From CAVZAB01 sp963773155 (GTDB lineage Bacteria; Pseudomonadota; Alphaproteobacteria; Rhizobiales; Beijerinckiaceae), in NCBI GenBank assembly GCA_963773155.1, contig CAVZAB010000006.1, forward strand, positions 62,001-126,000: 64,000 bases of DNA, in the 5' to 3' direction. Of the stretch, positions 18,868 to 29,204 are shown one piece after another. Below the pieces are notes generated by a model that saw only the letters and a program-made list of their open reading frames with translations, was not told the origin of the DNA and did no database searches. A program made the translations under genes and the position numbers. Every line of letters begins with the position of its first letter. The stretch's first letter is position 1.

Positions 18868-20455
18868 ATGTTGCGGTTTGCTCCCTGGAAAGTCGCTTCG
18901 ATCCTGATTGGCACAATGGTCGCGTTTCTTTTGATCGTGCCCTCGCTTATGCCCAAGGATGCGCGCGAGACGCTGCTCGCCTATGCGCCCTCTTGGCTAC
19001 CGATCAGGCCGATCGTGCTCGGTCTCGATCTGCAGGGCGGCGCCCATGTCCTGCTCGAGGTCGATGCCGCTTCGGTGACCAAGACCCAAGTCGAGAATCT
19101 GCGTGACGACGTGCGGCGTCTTTTGCGCGAGGAAAAGATCCCGATAACCGGCGGCATTGGCACGACACAGAAGGGCGTCCAGTTCCGGCTGACCGATCTC
19201 AACGAGCGGGCCAAGATCCTGCCGAAACTGCAGGCCCTGGCCCAGCCGATCGGCAGCCAGCTGACCGCCTCGAGCGGGCCCACCGTCGACCTCAACGAGG
19301 CCGCCGACGAACTCATTCAGCTGACCGTCACTGACGCCGGGGTCAGTGACAAGATCAGGCGCGCCGTCGATCAGTCGATCGAGGTGCTGCGCAAGCGCGT
19401 CGATGCCTTGGGCACGACCGAGCCCAATATCCAGCGCCAGGGCATCGACCGCATTCTCGTCGAGGTGCCGGGCCTGCAGGACACGGGCAAGCTCAAGGAG
19501 AATTCTTGGCACGACGGCCAAGCTCGAATTCCGGCTGGTCGCCGAGCCCGGCGCCGAGGCCGACGCGGAGACCCTGCCGCTCGTCGAAGGCGGCTCGATT
19601 TCTGTCGAGCGTCGGGTGATGGTCCAGGGCGAAGACCTGACCGACGCCCAGCCGGGTCGCAATTCGCGCACCGGCGAATGGGTCGTCAATTTCAAGTTCA
19701 ATATTCCGGGAGGTCAGCGGTTCGGCCAGGTCACCAGCCAGAATGTCGGGCGGCCATTCGCTATCGTGCTTGACAATAAGGTGATTTCAGCGCCGCGGAT
19801 CCTCGGACCGATAACCGGCGGTTCTGGACAAATTTCGGGCAATTTCACCAGCGAACAAGCGATCAATCTGTCGATCCTGCTTCGAGCCGGCGCTTTGCCG
19901 GCCAAATTGACGATTGTCGAGGAGCGCACTGTCGGTCCTGGCCTTGGTCAGGATTCGATCGACGCCGGCAAGCGGGCGGCCTATGTCGCGGCTCTGCTTG
20001 TTGCCTCCTATATGCTCGTCACCTACGGCATTTTCGGTGCTTTCGCCAATGTCGCATTGCTCGTCCATATTGTTCTCATCTTCGCGGCCATGGTGCTGCT
20101 CGGCGCGACCTTGACCTTGCCCGGCATAGCCGGCGTGGTTCTCACGATCGGCATGGCGGTCGATTCCAACGTTTTAATCTACGAACGCATTCGTGAAGAG
20201 GCGCACATGGGCCGCTCGATCATTTCCTCGCTCGATGCCGGCTTCAATCGAGCCTTTGCGACGATTGTCGATTCCAATGTCACGATGTTTGTTGCCGCGG
20301 TCCTGCTCTATCTGTTCGGCGCCGGTCCGGTTCGCGGTTTTGCGGTCTCGCTCGGCCTCGGCATCATGACGACCATCATTACTGCGGTGACCATGACCCG
20401 CATGATGATCACCCTGTGGTATCGCTACAAGCGGCCGACCCATTTGCCAATTTGA
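18868..20455 (+). CDS. secD: Protein translocase subunit SecD, frame broken near 19503
   Basis: Uses the proton gradient to pull proteins across the inner membrane with SecF and YajC. The first frame holds the N-terminal helix and the periplasmic domain with GLDLQGGAHVLLEVD up to DTGKLKE. The conserved LGTTAKLEFRLVAEP follows one base on, then GGQRFGQVTSQNVGRPFAIVLD and the membrane domain with VLTIGMAVDSNVLIYERIREE. GAATTC at 19500-19505 marks the shift; removal of one T gives GAATC and reads KLKENLGTTAKLEF, a perfect family join. The restored protein would be about 528 residues. The downstream part is fully conserved, so this is most likely a consensus error in an essential gene. Confidence 0.93.
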
Positions 20456-20480
20456 GGTCGCCCGCGAAAGGCTGACGACG

Positions 20481-21440
20481 ATGAAGCTCCTGCGCCTTGC
20501 TCCGGAAAACACGAAATTCGGTTTCATGCGCTTTCGCCGGATCAGCTATCCGTTTTCGGCGCTGATGTCCCTGCTTGCCGTCTTCATGTTCCTCCATCAG
20601 GGCATGAATTTCGGCATCGACTTTTCCGGCGGCACGCTGATTGAACTGCGCGCCAAATCCGGCAAGGCCGATACTGCAATGCTGCGCGACATCGGCGAGC
20701 ATCTCGAACTCGGCGAAGTCGAGGTCCAGGCCTTTGGCACCGATGCCGATGTCACCGTCCGGATCGGCCTGCAGCCAGGCGGGGATGCCGCTCAGCAGGC
20801 CGCCGTCGGCAAGCTGCGCGAGGCGATTGGTGAAGATTATGAAACCCGTCGGGTCGAGATCGTCGGGCCGCGGGTGTCAGGCGAGCTTGTCCAAGCCGGC
20901 ACCATCGGCATCTGTCTATCGCTGCTGGCGGTTCTGAGCTACCTGTGGTTCCGCTTTGAATGGCAATTCGCGGTCGGCGCGGTGATTGCTACAATGCACG
21001 ACCTCCTGCTGACGGTCGGTTTTTTCTCGATCACCCAATTGGAATTCAACACCACCTCGATTGCAGCAATTCTGACGATTATCGGCTATTCGCTGAACGA
21101 GACCGTCGTCGTTCTAGACCGCATTCGCGAGATGATGCGCAAATACAAGAAACTGCCGATTGCCGATCTGATCGACATTTCGGTCAATGCGGTGCTGCCG
21201 CGCACGATCATGACCGCGACCACGGTGTTCTTGGCGTTGCTTGCGCTGATTTTTTTCGGTGGCCAGGTGATCAAGTCGTTTTCCCTGGCCATGCTTTGGG
21301 GCGTCTTCGTCGCCACCTATTCATCGATTTTCATCTGTTCGCCGATTCTGATCTATCTCGGCGTAAGAACCGACGAACGCGCGGCAAGCGAGACCGCGAG
21401 CAAGGCGCCGGCTACGGAAAAGGCGGGGGCCGCGACATGA
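20481..21440 (+). CDS. secF: Protein translocase subunit SecF
   Basis: Membrane partner of SecD in proton-driven export. The 319 residues show the signature GMNFGIDFSGGTLIELRA after helix 1, a short periplasmic domain, then helices 2-6 containing VIATMHDLLLTVGFFS, FNTTSIAAILTIIGYSLNE and TVVVLDRIRE, the RND-type transmembrane core. ATG 20481 lies 25 bases after the secD stop. A Mth938-domain gene follows after 22 bases, apparently in the same operon. Confidence 0.97.
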   Translation: MKLLRLAPENTKFGFMRFRRISYPFSALMSLLAVFMFLHQGMNFGIDFSGGTLIELRAKSGKADTAMLRDIGEHLELGEVEVQAFGTDADVTVRIGLQPGGDAAQQAAVGKLREAIGEDYETRRVEIVGPRVSGELVQAGTIGICLSLLAVLSYLWFRFEWQFAVGAVIATMHDLLLTVGFFSITQLEFNTTSIAAILTIIGYSLNETVVVLDRIREMMRKYKKLPIADLIDISVNAVLPRTIMTATTVFLALLALIFFGGQVIKSFSLAMLWGVFVATYSSIFICSPILIYLGVRTDERAASETASKAPATEKAGAAT

Positions 21441-21462
21441 GGGTCCTCGCAAGAAGCGGTCG

Positions 21463-21843
21463 ATGAGCGAAAGGCGTGCGGGCTTCGTGGCAGGCCAGCA
21501 TCCGATTGACGCCTTTGGCAATGGCGGATTCCGCTTTGCTGGCCTGTCGCACCGCGGCTCGATTTTGATCCTTCCCTCCGGCATGTATGCCCTCGCGGCG
21601 CGTGGAGCAAGCGATCTCGACCCTGAGGCTCTGGTCCGCCTGTTTGCCGAGCATGCGGCCATCGATTTCGTCCTGGTTGGAACCGGTGCCGCGCTTGCAG
21701 CGCTGCCCGAACCGACCGCCAGGCTCTTTCGCGACAGCGGACTCGCCGTCGAACCGATGCCGACCGGCGCGGCGGCGCGCACCTACAACATCCTGTTAGC
21801 CGAACAGCGCCGGGTCGCCGCGGCGTTGATCGCGGTCGGGTGA
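21463..21843 (+). CDS. Mth938-domain protein, homologue of mitochondrial NDUFAF3
   Basis: A 126-residue single-domain protein of the Mth938/DUF498 fold, to which the human complex I assembly factor NDUFAF3 (C3orf60) belongs. Visible family features are the opening FGNGGFRFAGLSHRGSILIL, the central FVLVGTGAALAALPE and the C-terminal TGAAARTYNILLAEQRRVAAAL. It lies between secF and the squalene-synthase-like gene. The link of this gene with the sec genes in alphaproteobacteria is established; that it helps assemble NADH dehydrogenase here is inference from the human protein. ATG 21463 is used. Confidence 0.87.
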   Translation: MSERRAGFVAGQHPIDAFGNGGFRFAGLSHRGSILILPSGMYALAARGASDLDPEALVRLFAEHAAIDFVLVGTGAALAALPEPTARLFRDSGLAVEPMPTGAAARTYNILLAEQRRVAAALIAVG

Positions 21844-21900
21844 CGTGGATAGGCGCCGCAGCCGCCCTATATGGCCAGGCATCAGATCATAACCGGCGGC

Positions 21901-22794
21901 ATGACCATCACCTCACAAACTCTGGCCACGGCCTATGCGGAATGCGAAGCGCGGGTCAGGGCCGAGGACCGCGACCGTTGGCTGAGCCTGTTGTTCGCGC
22001 CGGCCGAACTGCGGCCCCATCTTCATGCCCTGTTTGCCTTCAGCCTCGAAATTGCCGGTGTCCGCGACCGGGTCAGCGACGCTTTGCCCGGCGAGGTCAG
22101 GTTCCAATGGTGGCGGGAGGCAATCGATGGCACGGGCAGGGGCGATGTCGAGGCGCATCCGTTAGCCGCGGCCCTGCTCGACACAATTGATCGATTTGGC
22201 TTGCCGCGGGGGCCATTGGTGGCGCTGATCGAGGCGCGCTGTTTTGATCTTTATGACGATCCGATGCCCTCGCAAAGCGATCTTGAGGGCTATTGCGGCG
22301 AAACCTGTTCGGCCCTGATTAGGCTCGCTTCGATCGTGCTAGCCCGCGGCAGCGAACCTGGCGGCAGCGAATGTGCCGGCCATGCCGGGGTTGCCTATGC
22401 CATCACCGGTCTGCTGCGCGCCTTCGTCTGGACCTGCGCGCGCGGCCAAATGTACGTGCCGGGTGATCTGATCGCCCGGCACGGATTGTCGGCGCAGGCC
22501 ATGTTGCTGGGGCCGGCGAGCGCCGAGGTCCGCGCCGTGCTGGCCGAAACGCGGGCGCTGGCGCGCCGCCATCTCACGGAAACCCGCCGCCTGATCGGCG
22601 CCGTTAGTCCCGAAGCTGGTGTTGCTTTTCTGCCGGTCTGTCTTGTCGAGCGTTATCTCGCGCTGATGGAATGCCCGACCTACGATCCCTATCTTACGCG
22701 CGTCGATCTGCCGCAATGGCGACGGCAATGGATTATGTGGACGAACGCCAGGCGGGCGGCACATCGGGCGTCTGAGCGGCGAGCCACTGAGTAA
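21901..22794 (+). CDS. Squalene/phytoene synthase-like protein, NDUFAF6-type
   Basis: Trans-isoprenyl-diphosphate-synthase fold, 297 residues. The first motif region reads AGVRDRVSDALPGEVRFQWWREAID and the second CFDLYDDPMPSQSDLEGYCGE. The complete DxxxD/DxxDD metal motifs of true squalene or phytoene synthases are not both present. The RFQWWREAID and DLYDDPMP segments resemble the NDUFAF6 branch, whose human member is a complex I assembly factor. Its position right after the Mth938 gene supports that reading over carotenoid or hopanoid synthesis. ATG 21901 is preferred; an upstream ATG at 21871 is possible. The 3' end overlaps convergent trmFO by 62 bases. Confidence 0.8.
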   Translation: MTITSQTLATAYAECEARVRAEDRDRWLSLLFAPAELRPHLHALFAFSLEIAGVRDRVSDALPGEVRFQWWREAIDGTGRGDVEAHPLAAALLDTIDRFGLPRGPLVALIEARCFDLYDDPMPSQSDLEGYCGETCSALIRLASIVLARGSEPGGSECAGHAGVAYAITGLLRAFVWTCARGQMYVPGDLIARHGLSAQAMLLGPASAEVRAVLAETRALARRHLTETRRLIGAVSPEAGVAFLPVCLVERYLALMECPTYDPYLTRVDLPQWRRQWIMWTNARRAAHRASERRATE

Positions 22795-24175
22795 GATCGC
22801 GCTTGGCGCGCTCGCTCAAGGCGGCCTTGCGGGCGAGTGCTTTCTCGGCGCCCCGTAAACGTCTGCCGTCGAGCGCGCGTGGTGCGGTTTCGAGCGGCGG
22901 AAATAGGCCGAAATTGACATTCATGGGTTGAAACGACGCCCGACCCTGATCAATGATCTCGAGATGACCGCCGGTTATATGGTGGATGAGCGCCCCGATC
23001 GCAGTTGTCGGAGCGGGAGGGTCGAGGGCAAGTCCGAGCCGCTCGGCCGCCGCGAGCCGGCCGGCGATCAACCCCACCGCCGCGCTTTCAACATAGCCCT
23101 CGCAGCCGGTAATCTGGCCGGCAAACCGCAATTGCGGCCGGGCCTTGAGCCGCAGCCGCTGATCGAGCAGGCGTGGCGAATTCAAGAAAGTGTTGCGGTG
23201 CAGGCCGCCCAGGCGGGCGAATTCAGCCCGCGCAAGGGCTGGAATTGTTCGAAACAGCGCGACCTGTTCGCTGTGCCGCAGCCGGGTCTGAAAACCGACC
23301 AGGTTGTAGAGCGTGCCGAGAGCATTGTCCTGGCGCAATTGCACAACGGCATAGGGCTTGCTGCCGGGCTGGCGCGGGTTGGTCAGCCCGAACGGTTTCA
23401 TCGGGCCATGCCGCAGGGTCTCGATGCCGCGCTCGGCCATCACTTCGATTGGCAAGCAGGCGTCGAAATAGGGCGTCGCCTCGAAATCCTTGCCCTGAAC
23501 GCGCGGGGCGGCCACCAGGGCTTCGACAAAGGCGGTATATTGGGCGCGATCGAGCGGGCAATTGATGTAATCGGCACCGCTGCCGCCAGGTCCGGCCTTG
23601 TCATAGCGCGATTGGCGCCAGGCGATATTCATGTCGATGGAATCGTGATAGACGATCGGCGCAATTGCATCGAAAAAGGCAAGCTCGTGTTCGCCGGTCA
23701 GGCTGCCGATCGCCGCGGCCAGCGCCGGCGAGGTCAACGGGCCGGTCGCAATAATGACCTGGTCCCAATCTTGCGGCGGCAGGCCGCCGATTTCCTCGCG
23801 GACCAAGCTCACCCTGGGGTGGGAGGCAAGTGCACGGGTCACGGCCTGTGAAAAGCCGTCGCGGTCAACAGCCAGCGCGCTGCCGGCCGGCACCTGGTTG
23901 GTGTCGGCCGCCTGCATGATCAGCGAGCGCAGCTGGCGCATTTCGTGGTGGATCAGTCCAACCGCATTGGCCTTGGAATCGTCGGAGCGAAACGAGTTGG
24001 AGCAAACGAGCTCGGCAAGGCCATCGGTTTTGTGGGCGGCACTGCTGCGCAGCGGCCGCATTTCATGCAGGACGACGTCGAGGCCGCTTTCGGCGATCTG
24101 CCAGGCGGCTTCCGAACCGGCAAGCCCGCCACCGATGATATGGATGGGCAGGCGGGGAAGGGGCTGTTGCGGCAT
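22733..24175 (-). CDS. trmFO: Folate-dependent tRNA m5U54 methyltransferase TrmFO
   Basis: Flavoprotein that makes ribothymidine at tRNA position 54 using methylene-tetrahydrofolate. The N-terminal FAD-binding dinucleotide fold is IHIIGGGLAGSEAAWQ. The catalytic cysteine region LAELVCSNSFRSDDSKAN and the second cysteine in YFDACLPIEVMAERG are both present. The GIDA-like family assignment is supported further by TNPRQPGSKPYAVVQLRQ. Length is 480 residues, slightly longer than typical at the C-terminus, where the tail overlaps the squalene-synthase-like gene. ATG 24175 is used. Confidence 0.95.
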   Translation of the reverse strand: MPQQPLPRLPIHIIGGGLAGSEAAWQIAESGLDVVLHEMRPLRSSAAHKTDGLAELVCSNSFRSDDSKANAVGLIHHEMRQLRSLIMQAADTNQVPAGSALAVDRDGFSQAVTRALASHPRVSLVREEIGGLPPQDWDQVIIATGPLTSPALAAAIGSLTGEHELAFFDAIAPIVYHDSIDMNIAWRQSRYDKAGPGGSGADYINCPLDRAQYTAFVEALVAAPRVQGKDFEATPYFDACLPIEVMAERGIETLRHGPMKPFGLTNPRQPGSKPYAVVQLRQDNALGTLYNLVGFQTRLRHSEQVALFRTIPALARAEFARLGGLHRNTFLNSPRLLDQRLRLKARPQLRFAGQITGCEGYVESAAVGLIAGRLAAAERLGLALDPPAPTTAIGALIHHITGGHLEIIDQGRASFQPMNVNFGLFPPLETAPRALDGRRLRGAEKALARKAALSERAKRDLTQWLAAQTPDVPPAWRSST

Positions 24176-24214
24176 GCCGTCTCATAGCATGCAGGCACGG
24201 CCTCTGAGGAGGGC

Positions 24215-24252
24215 CAAAGCAAAACGCCTGCCGGGGGAGGGACCGGCAGGCG
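24215..24252 (-). terminator. Rho-independent terminator of the DUF1127 gene
   Basis: CGCCTGCCGG (24225-24234) and CCGGCAGGCG (24243-24252) form a perfect ten-pair stem with an eight-base loop. Read leftward, the stem is followed by TTTTGCTTTG, a T-rich tract, so it terminates the leftward DUF1127 transcript and insulates trmFO, which starts 40 bases further on in the same direction. Confidence 0.8.
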
Positions 24253-24295
24253 CTGGTTGGCGCAACCGGCGGTCACACCGCCGGTCGTGCCCAAT

Positions 24296-24463
24296 TTAGC
24301 CAGCAAATCGTGCTCGAACCGCCTTGCGGGCGACGAATTCGATGTCGGCGCGGCCAATGCCGAGGTCCGACAATTCGCGATCCGATAGGCGTGAGAGCTC
24401 ACGCACCGATGTGCGGTAACGGCGCCAGGCGTTGAGTTTGTTGGCAATAGAGGCGAACTTCAT
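24296..24463 (-). CDS. Small DUF1127 (YjiS-like) protein
   Basis: A 55-residue arginine-rich protein beginning MKFASIANKLNAWRRYR and carrying the DUF1127 core RELSRLSDRELSDLGIGRADIEF. ATG 24463 is preceded by GAAAGGAAAGACGACC, a good ribosome site; the frame is open upstream but that stretch lacks similarity. Small DUF1127 proteins of Rhodobacter and Agrobacterium bind RNA and influence RNA turnover and metabolic regulation; the role of this copy is unknown. It is monocistronic, between an AT-rich upstream region and a strong terminator, which suggests independent, possibly stress-linked, expression. Confidence 0.9.
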   Translation of the reverse strand: MKFASIANKLNAWRRYRTSVRELSRLSDRELSDLGIGRADIEFVARKAVRARFAG

Positions 24464-24736
24464 GGTCGTCTTTCCTTTCGATGATTCCGGGCCGGCTTGG
24501 CGCCATACCCGAAGCAATTTGATAGGCTGGATATAGAATGCTGCAGCGCACCATACCAGTGCCATAAAGGAGGCGGAGACATGCGCAAAATGCATGACAA
24601 AATAATCAAATATTAACGAAATTGATAAAACCGACGACTAAAGAAAAACGAATAGAGCAAAGGTTGCGAACAATTGATCGAGCATCGAAATTTGTTGTCG
24701 AGATATAATGCGTCTTGCGCATGGCGGAACTGCCGA
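24464..24736. other. AT-rich intergenic segment between DUF1127 and the end of uvrA
   Basis: No gene. Bases 24590-24710 are distinctly AT-rich for this genome, with runs such as AAATATTAACGAAATTGATA, so the segment is probably the promoter region of the leftward DUF1127 gene with a long leader. I see no uvrA terminator with a clear T-tract. No repeats or RNA gene are evident. Confidence 0.5.
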
Positions 24737-27695
24737 TTACTCGGCCGCCTCGCCCCGCGCGGCGGCGCTCCTGCGGGCGAGGACCGGCCTGAGGAAACGG
24801 CCGGTATGGCTATTGGCTGACGCCGCGATCGCCTCCGGGGTTCCCTTGGCGACGATTGTGCCGCCGCCCTCGCCGCCTTCCGGACCGAGGTCGATCACCC
24901 AATCGGCGGTCTTGATGACCTCCAGATTGTGTTCGATCACGACAATACTATTGCCCTGGTCGACCAGTTCGTGCAGCACGTCAAGCAATTTAGCGACATC
25001 GTGGAAGTGCAGGCCTGTCGTCGGTTCGTCGAGAATGTAGAGCGTGCGCCCGCTCGAGCGACGCGACAATTCCTTCGATAGCTTGACCCGCTGCGCCTCG
25101 CCGCCCGACAGCGTCGTCGCCTGCTGGCCGACCTTGATGTAAGTCAGCCCGACGCGGGTCAGCGTGTCCATTTTTTCGCGGATCGAGGGGACGGCCTTGA
25201 ACAAATGTCCGGCCTCCTCGACCGTCATGTCGAGGACGTCGGCAATCGACTTGTCGCGGAACTTCACTTCCAGCGTCTCGCGGTCGTAGCGCTTGCCCTT
25301 GCACACGTCACAGGTGACATAGACATCCGGCAGGAAATGCATTTCGATCTTGATGACGCCGTCGCCCTGGCACGCTTCGCAGCGCCCGCCCTTGACGTTG
25401 AAGGAGAAACGGCCTGGCGCGTAGCCGCGGGCCTTGCTTTCCGGCAACCCGGCAAACCATTCCCGGATCGGCGTGAAGGCGCCAGTATATGTGGCTGGAT
25501 TTGACCGCGGCGTGCGGCCGATCGGCGACTGATCGATGTCGATGACTTTGTCGAGATGTTCGAGGCCCTCGATGCGCTCGTGCTGGGCGGGATGTTCGAG
25601 TGCCCCATTCAGCCGCCGCGCGGCCGCTTTGTATAAAGTGTCGATGATCAAAGTCGACTTGCCACCGCCCGACACGCCCGTGACGCAGGTGAAGGTCCCC
25701 AGTGGAATTTCGGCGGTGATTTCCTTCAGATTATTGCCGCGCGCACCGACGATGCGCAGCATCCGTTGCGGATCGGCCTTGCGGCGAGACTTCGGTAGCG
25801 GAACAAATTTCCGCCCGCTGAGATATTGGCCGGTCAGCGATTTCGGCTCAGCCATGATCGCTGCGGGGGTGCCCGTGGCAATGATTTCGCCGCCATGGAT
25901 TCCGGCCCCGGGGCCGACGTCGACGACGTGGTCGGCGCTCAATATCGCGTCTTCGTCGTGCTCGACGACGATCACCGTGTTGCCGAGGTCACGCAGGCGT
26001 CGCAACGTCTCGAGCAGCCGGGCATTGTCGCGCTGGTGCAGTCCGATTGACGGTTCGTCGAGAACGTAAAGCACCCCGGTCAGACCCGAACCAATCTGCG
26101 AGGCCAGTCGGATTCGCTGGCTTTCGCCGCCCGATAAAGTGCCCGAACCGCGCGCCAGCGTCAGATAGTCGAGCCCGACATCATGCAGAAATAACAGCCG
26201 TTCGCCGATTTCCTTGAGGATTCGAGCGGCGATCTCCAGCCGTTTGGCATCGAGTTTCTGCGGCAGTGCTTGGACCCATTCGACCGCCTGGCTCACCGAC
26301 AATTCGCTGATTTCGCCAATGTGCCGGCCGTCGATTTTCACCGCTAGCGCCTCCGGCTTCAGCCGATGGCCGCGACAGGCCGCACAAGGCGTCGCACTCA
26401 TGAAACGGCCGATTTCCTCGCGCGTCCAATCGCTGTCGGTCTCGCGGAACCGTCGCTCGAGATTGCGCACCACCCCCTCGAACGGCTTCTTGACCTCATA
26501 GGCGCGAAGGCCGTCCTCATAAGCAAACCGCACCGGTTCCTCGCCCGAGCCGTGCAGCAAGAGCCTCTGGACTTTGGCCGGCAGCTGGTCGAACGGCTGG
26601 TCGAGCCGGAACTTGTAATGTTTGGCGAGCCCCTCTAGCGTTTGCAGATAATAGGGCGAGGAGGATTTCGCCCATGGCGCGATGGCGCCCTTGCGCAGGC
26701 TCAGCCCGCGATCGGGGACGACCAGATCGGGATCGATGGTTTGTTCGCTGCCGAGCCCGCCGCAAGTCGGGCAGGCGCCGAATGGATTGTTGAAGGAGAA
26801 CAGCCGCGGCTCGATTTCCGCAATCGTGAAGCCGGACACGGGGCAGGCAAATTTTGCTGAGAATATCAGACGTTTCGGCTGTCCGTCGGCCTCCGTCTCG
26901 TCGGCAAACTCCAAGATAGCGATGCCATCAGCGAGATCGAGCGCTGTCTCCAGGCTCTCGGCCAGCCGGCTGCTCATGGCGGGCCGCACGACAATCCGGT
27001 CGACGACAATGTCAATGGTATGGTTCAGCTTTTTGTCGAGGACGGGTGCCTCGGCAATCTCGTAAAAAACTCCATCAATCTTCAAGCGCTGAAAGCCGCG
27101 CTTCATCCATTCGGCAATGTCCTTGCGGTGCTCGCCTTTGCGGCCGCGCACCACCGGGGCGAGCAGATAGGCCCGAAGTCTTCGCCGGCAAGGCCTGGAT
27201 CCGGTCGACCATTTGGCTGACCGTCTGACTTTCGATCGGCAGGCCGGTCGCCGGCGAATAGGGAATGCCGACCCGGGCCCACAAAAGCCGCATGTAATCG
27301 TGGATTTCGGTGACCGTGCCGACCGTCGAGCGGGGGTTCTTCGATGTCGACTTCTGTTCGATCGCAATCGCCGGCGACAGGCCTTCGATATGATCGACAT
27401 CCGGCTTCTGCATCATTTCGAGAAATTGTCGGGCATAGGCCGACAGCGATTCGACATAGCGTCGCTGGCCCTCGGCATAAATTGTATCGAAGGCGAGCGA
27501 CGACTTGCCTGAGCCGGACAGGCCGGTGAAGACGACCAGCCTGTCGCGCGGCAGCGACAGATCGACGTTCTTGAGATTGTGCTCGCGAGCGCCGCGAATG
27601 CTGATCGCGCGGCCGGCCAATGGCGGCGGCGTCAGCTTTCCTGGGGAGGCGGCTGGTTTGCGGGGGTTCATAGGTTCAACCAAGGCTCGAGCCAA
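24737..27695 (-). CDS. uvrA: Excinuclease ABC subunit A, frame broken near 27178
   Basis: ATPase of nucleotide excision repair that finds DNA damage and loads UvrB. The N-terminal frame (ATG 27695, alternative ATG 27671) has ISIRGAREHNLKNVDL and the first Walker A GLSGSGKSSLAFDTIY, running to IQALPAKT. The family sequence continues one base on as RAYLLAPVVRGRKGEHRKDI, through the zinc finger GACPTCGGLG, the ABC signature TLSGGESQRIRLA, the second Walker A GVSGGGKSTLI, the finger CEACQGDGV ... CDVCKGKR, and TLSGGEAQRVKLSKEL. The coding strand at the join is GACTTC (plus strand GAAGTC, 27175-27180); removing one T gives GACTC and restores the frame. Reconstructed length is about 985 residues. 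No LexA box is visible just upstream. Confidence 0.93.
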
Positions 27696-27822
27696 CGATT
27701 GCTGCTAATGTAGGCCGACCGGCGCTTTTGGCTATGCCCGGCCGGCCGGCCATCCACTGTTTCGCTTGACCATGGTCGGCTTGTAGCATTGTCTTATGGG
27801 CCAAAATATTGAGGAGGGGGTC

Positions 27823-29157
27823 ATGGCTAACTTAGCCGCTCGATCGGAGGATCTCGCTCTCCCCGCTCAGAAGCCCCTCTACAAATTGCTCTACGTCCAA
27901 GTTCTGGCGGCGATTCTGCTTGGCGGGCTATTGGGTTATCTGCGCCCCGACATTGCTACAAATGAATGGATCAAGGCCCTCGGCGACGGCTTCATAAAAC
28001 TCATTAAAATGATGATATCGCTGATCATTTTCTGCACCGTCGTATCCGGGATAGCCGGCATCCGCGATGCCAAGAAGGTCGGCAGGGTCGGCGGCAAAGC
28101 GCTGCTCTATTTCGAAGTGGTCTCGACCTTCGCGCTGGCGCTCGGCCTGATTGTCGGCAATGTCCTGCGGCCCGGCGCCGGATTCAGCGGTGCGGTGCCG
28201 CCGGCGGACGCGGTTGCCCAATACAGCAAGCAGGCGAGCGAGCAGCACGGCGTCGATTTCATTTTGAATATCATCCCCGACACGGTGATCGGAGCCTTCT
28301 CGCGCGGCGACATCCTGCAAGTCCTGTTTGTCTCGATCTTGATCGGCTTTGCCCTGATGGCGCTCGGCGAACGCGGCAATACGGTTCGCAATTTCATCGA
28401 GGAGGGCTCGCATCTCGTCTTCGGGGTCATCGCAATCATCATGCGCGCGGCGCCGTTTGGGGCCTTCGGTGCGATGGCCTATACGGTTGGCAAATATGGC
28501 CCGGGCTCGCTAGCCAACCTCGGCTATCTCGTCGCTACCTTCTATCTGACCGCCGCCCTGTTCATCCTGCTCGTTCTCGGCCTGATCGCCCGCTTCGTCG
28601 GCTTTTCCATCCTCAGCTTCATCGCCTACATCAAGGAGGAATTGCTGATCGTGCTCGGCACGAGCTCGTCTGAAAGCGCATTGCCGCCGCTGATGGAAAA
28701 GCTGGAACGACTTGGTTGTTCGAAATCGGTGGTCGGCCTCGTTGTGCCGACCGGTTATTCGTTCAACCTCGACGGCACCAATATCTACATGACGTTGGCG
28801 ACGCTGTTCATTGCCCAAGCGCTCAATGTCGAATTGTCCTTCACCCAGCAGATGACGGTGTTACTGGTCGCCATGCTCACCTCGAAGGGGGCGAGCGGGG
28901 TGAGCGGTGCCGGCTTTATCACACTCGCCGCGACCCTTTCGGTGGTCAATCCGGCGCTGGTCCCCGGCATCGCCGTTATTTTCGGTATCGACAAATTCAT
29001 GAGCGAATGCCGGGCGCTCACCAATATCATTGGCAATGGTGTGGCGACGATCTTTGTCTCCTGGTGGGAGGGTGAACTCGACCGTGAAAGGCTCCATGCA
29101 GGGCTGCGTCGCAACCTCGACCTGACCTCGATCAGGGCCGCCGAAGCCATCGATTGA
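27823..29157 (+). CDS. dctA: C4-dicarboxylate:cation symporter DctA
   Basis: Imports succinate, fumarate and malate with protons; DAACS (GltP/DctA) family, 444 residues with about eight helices and two re-entrant loops. Family landmarks are FIKLIKMMISLIIFCTVVSGIAG, the serine-rich loop LGTSSSESALPPLMEKLE, VVPTGYSFNLDGTNIYM, and SKGASGVSGAGFITLAAT. ATG 27823 follows GAGGAGGGGG, a very strong ribosome site; an upstream ATG at 27796 is less likely. It is divergent from uvrA and stands alone. Together with maeB it suggests use of C4 acids. Confidence 0.94.
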   Translation: MANLAARSEDLALPAQKPLYKLLYVQVLAAILLGGLLGYLRPDIATNEWIKALGDGFIKLIKMMISLIIFCTVVSGIAGIRDAKKVGRVGGKALLYFEVVSTFALALGLIVGNVLRPGAGFSGAVPPADAVAQYSKQASEQHGVDFILNIIPDTVIGAFSRGDILQVLFVSILIGFALMALGERGNTVRNFIEEGSHLVFGVIAIIMRAAPFGAFGAMAYTVGKYGPGSLANLGYLVATFYLTAALFILLVLGLIARFVGFSILSFIAYIKEELLIVLGTSSSESALPPLMEKLERLGCSKSVVGLVVPTGYSFNLDGTNIYMTLATLFIAQALNVELSFTQQMTVLLVAMLTSKGASGVSGAGFITLAATLSVVNPALVPGIAVIFGIDKFMSECRALTNIIGNGVATIFVSWWEGELDRERLHAGLRRNLDLTSIRAAEAID

Positions 29158-29204
29158 GGCGGCCGAAGAAAATGACCCTGGTCAGCGGACACTTGCCATG
29201 CTAA

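Noticed and set aside
21901..22794. Carotenoid or hopanoid squalene/phytoene synthase
   Set aside because: The metal-binding motifs are incomplete, no other terpenoid genes are nearby, and motifs and position fit the NDUFAF6-like branch better.
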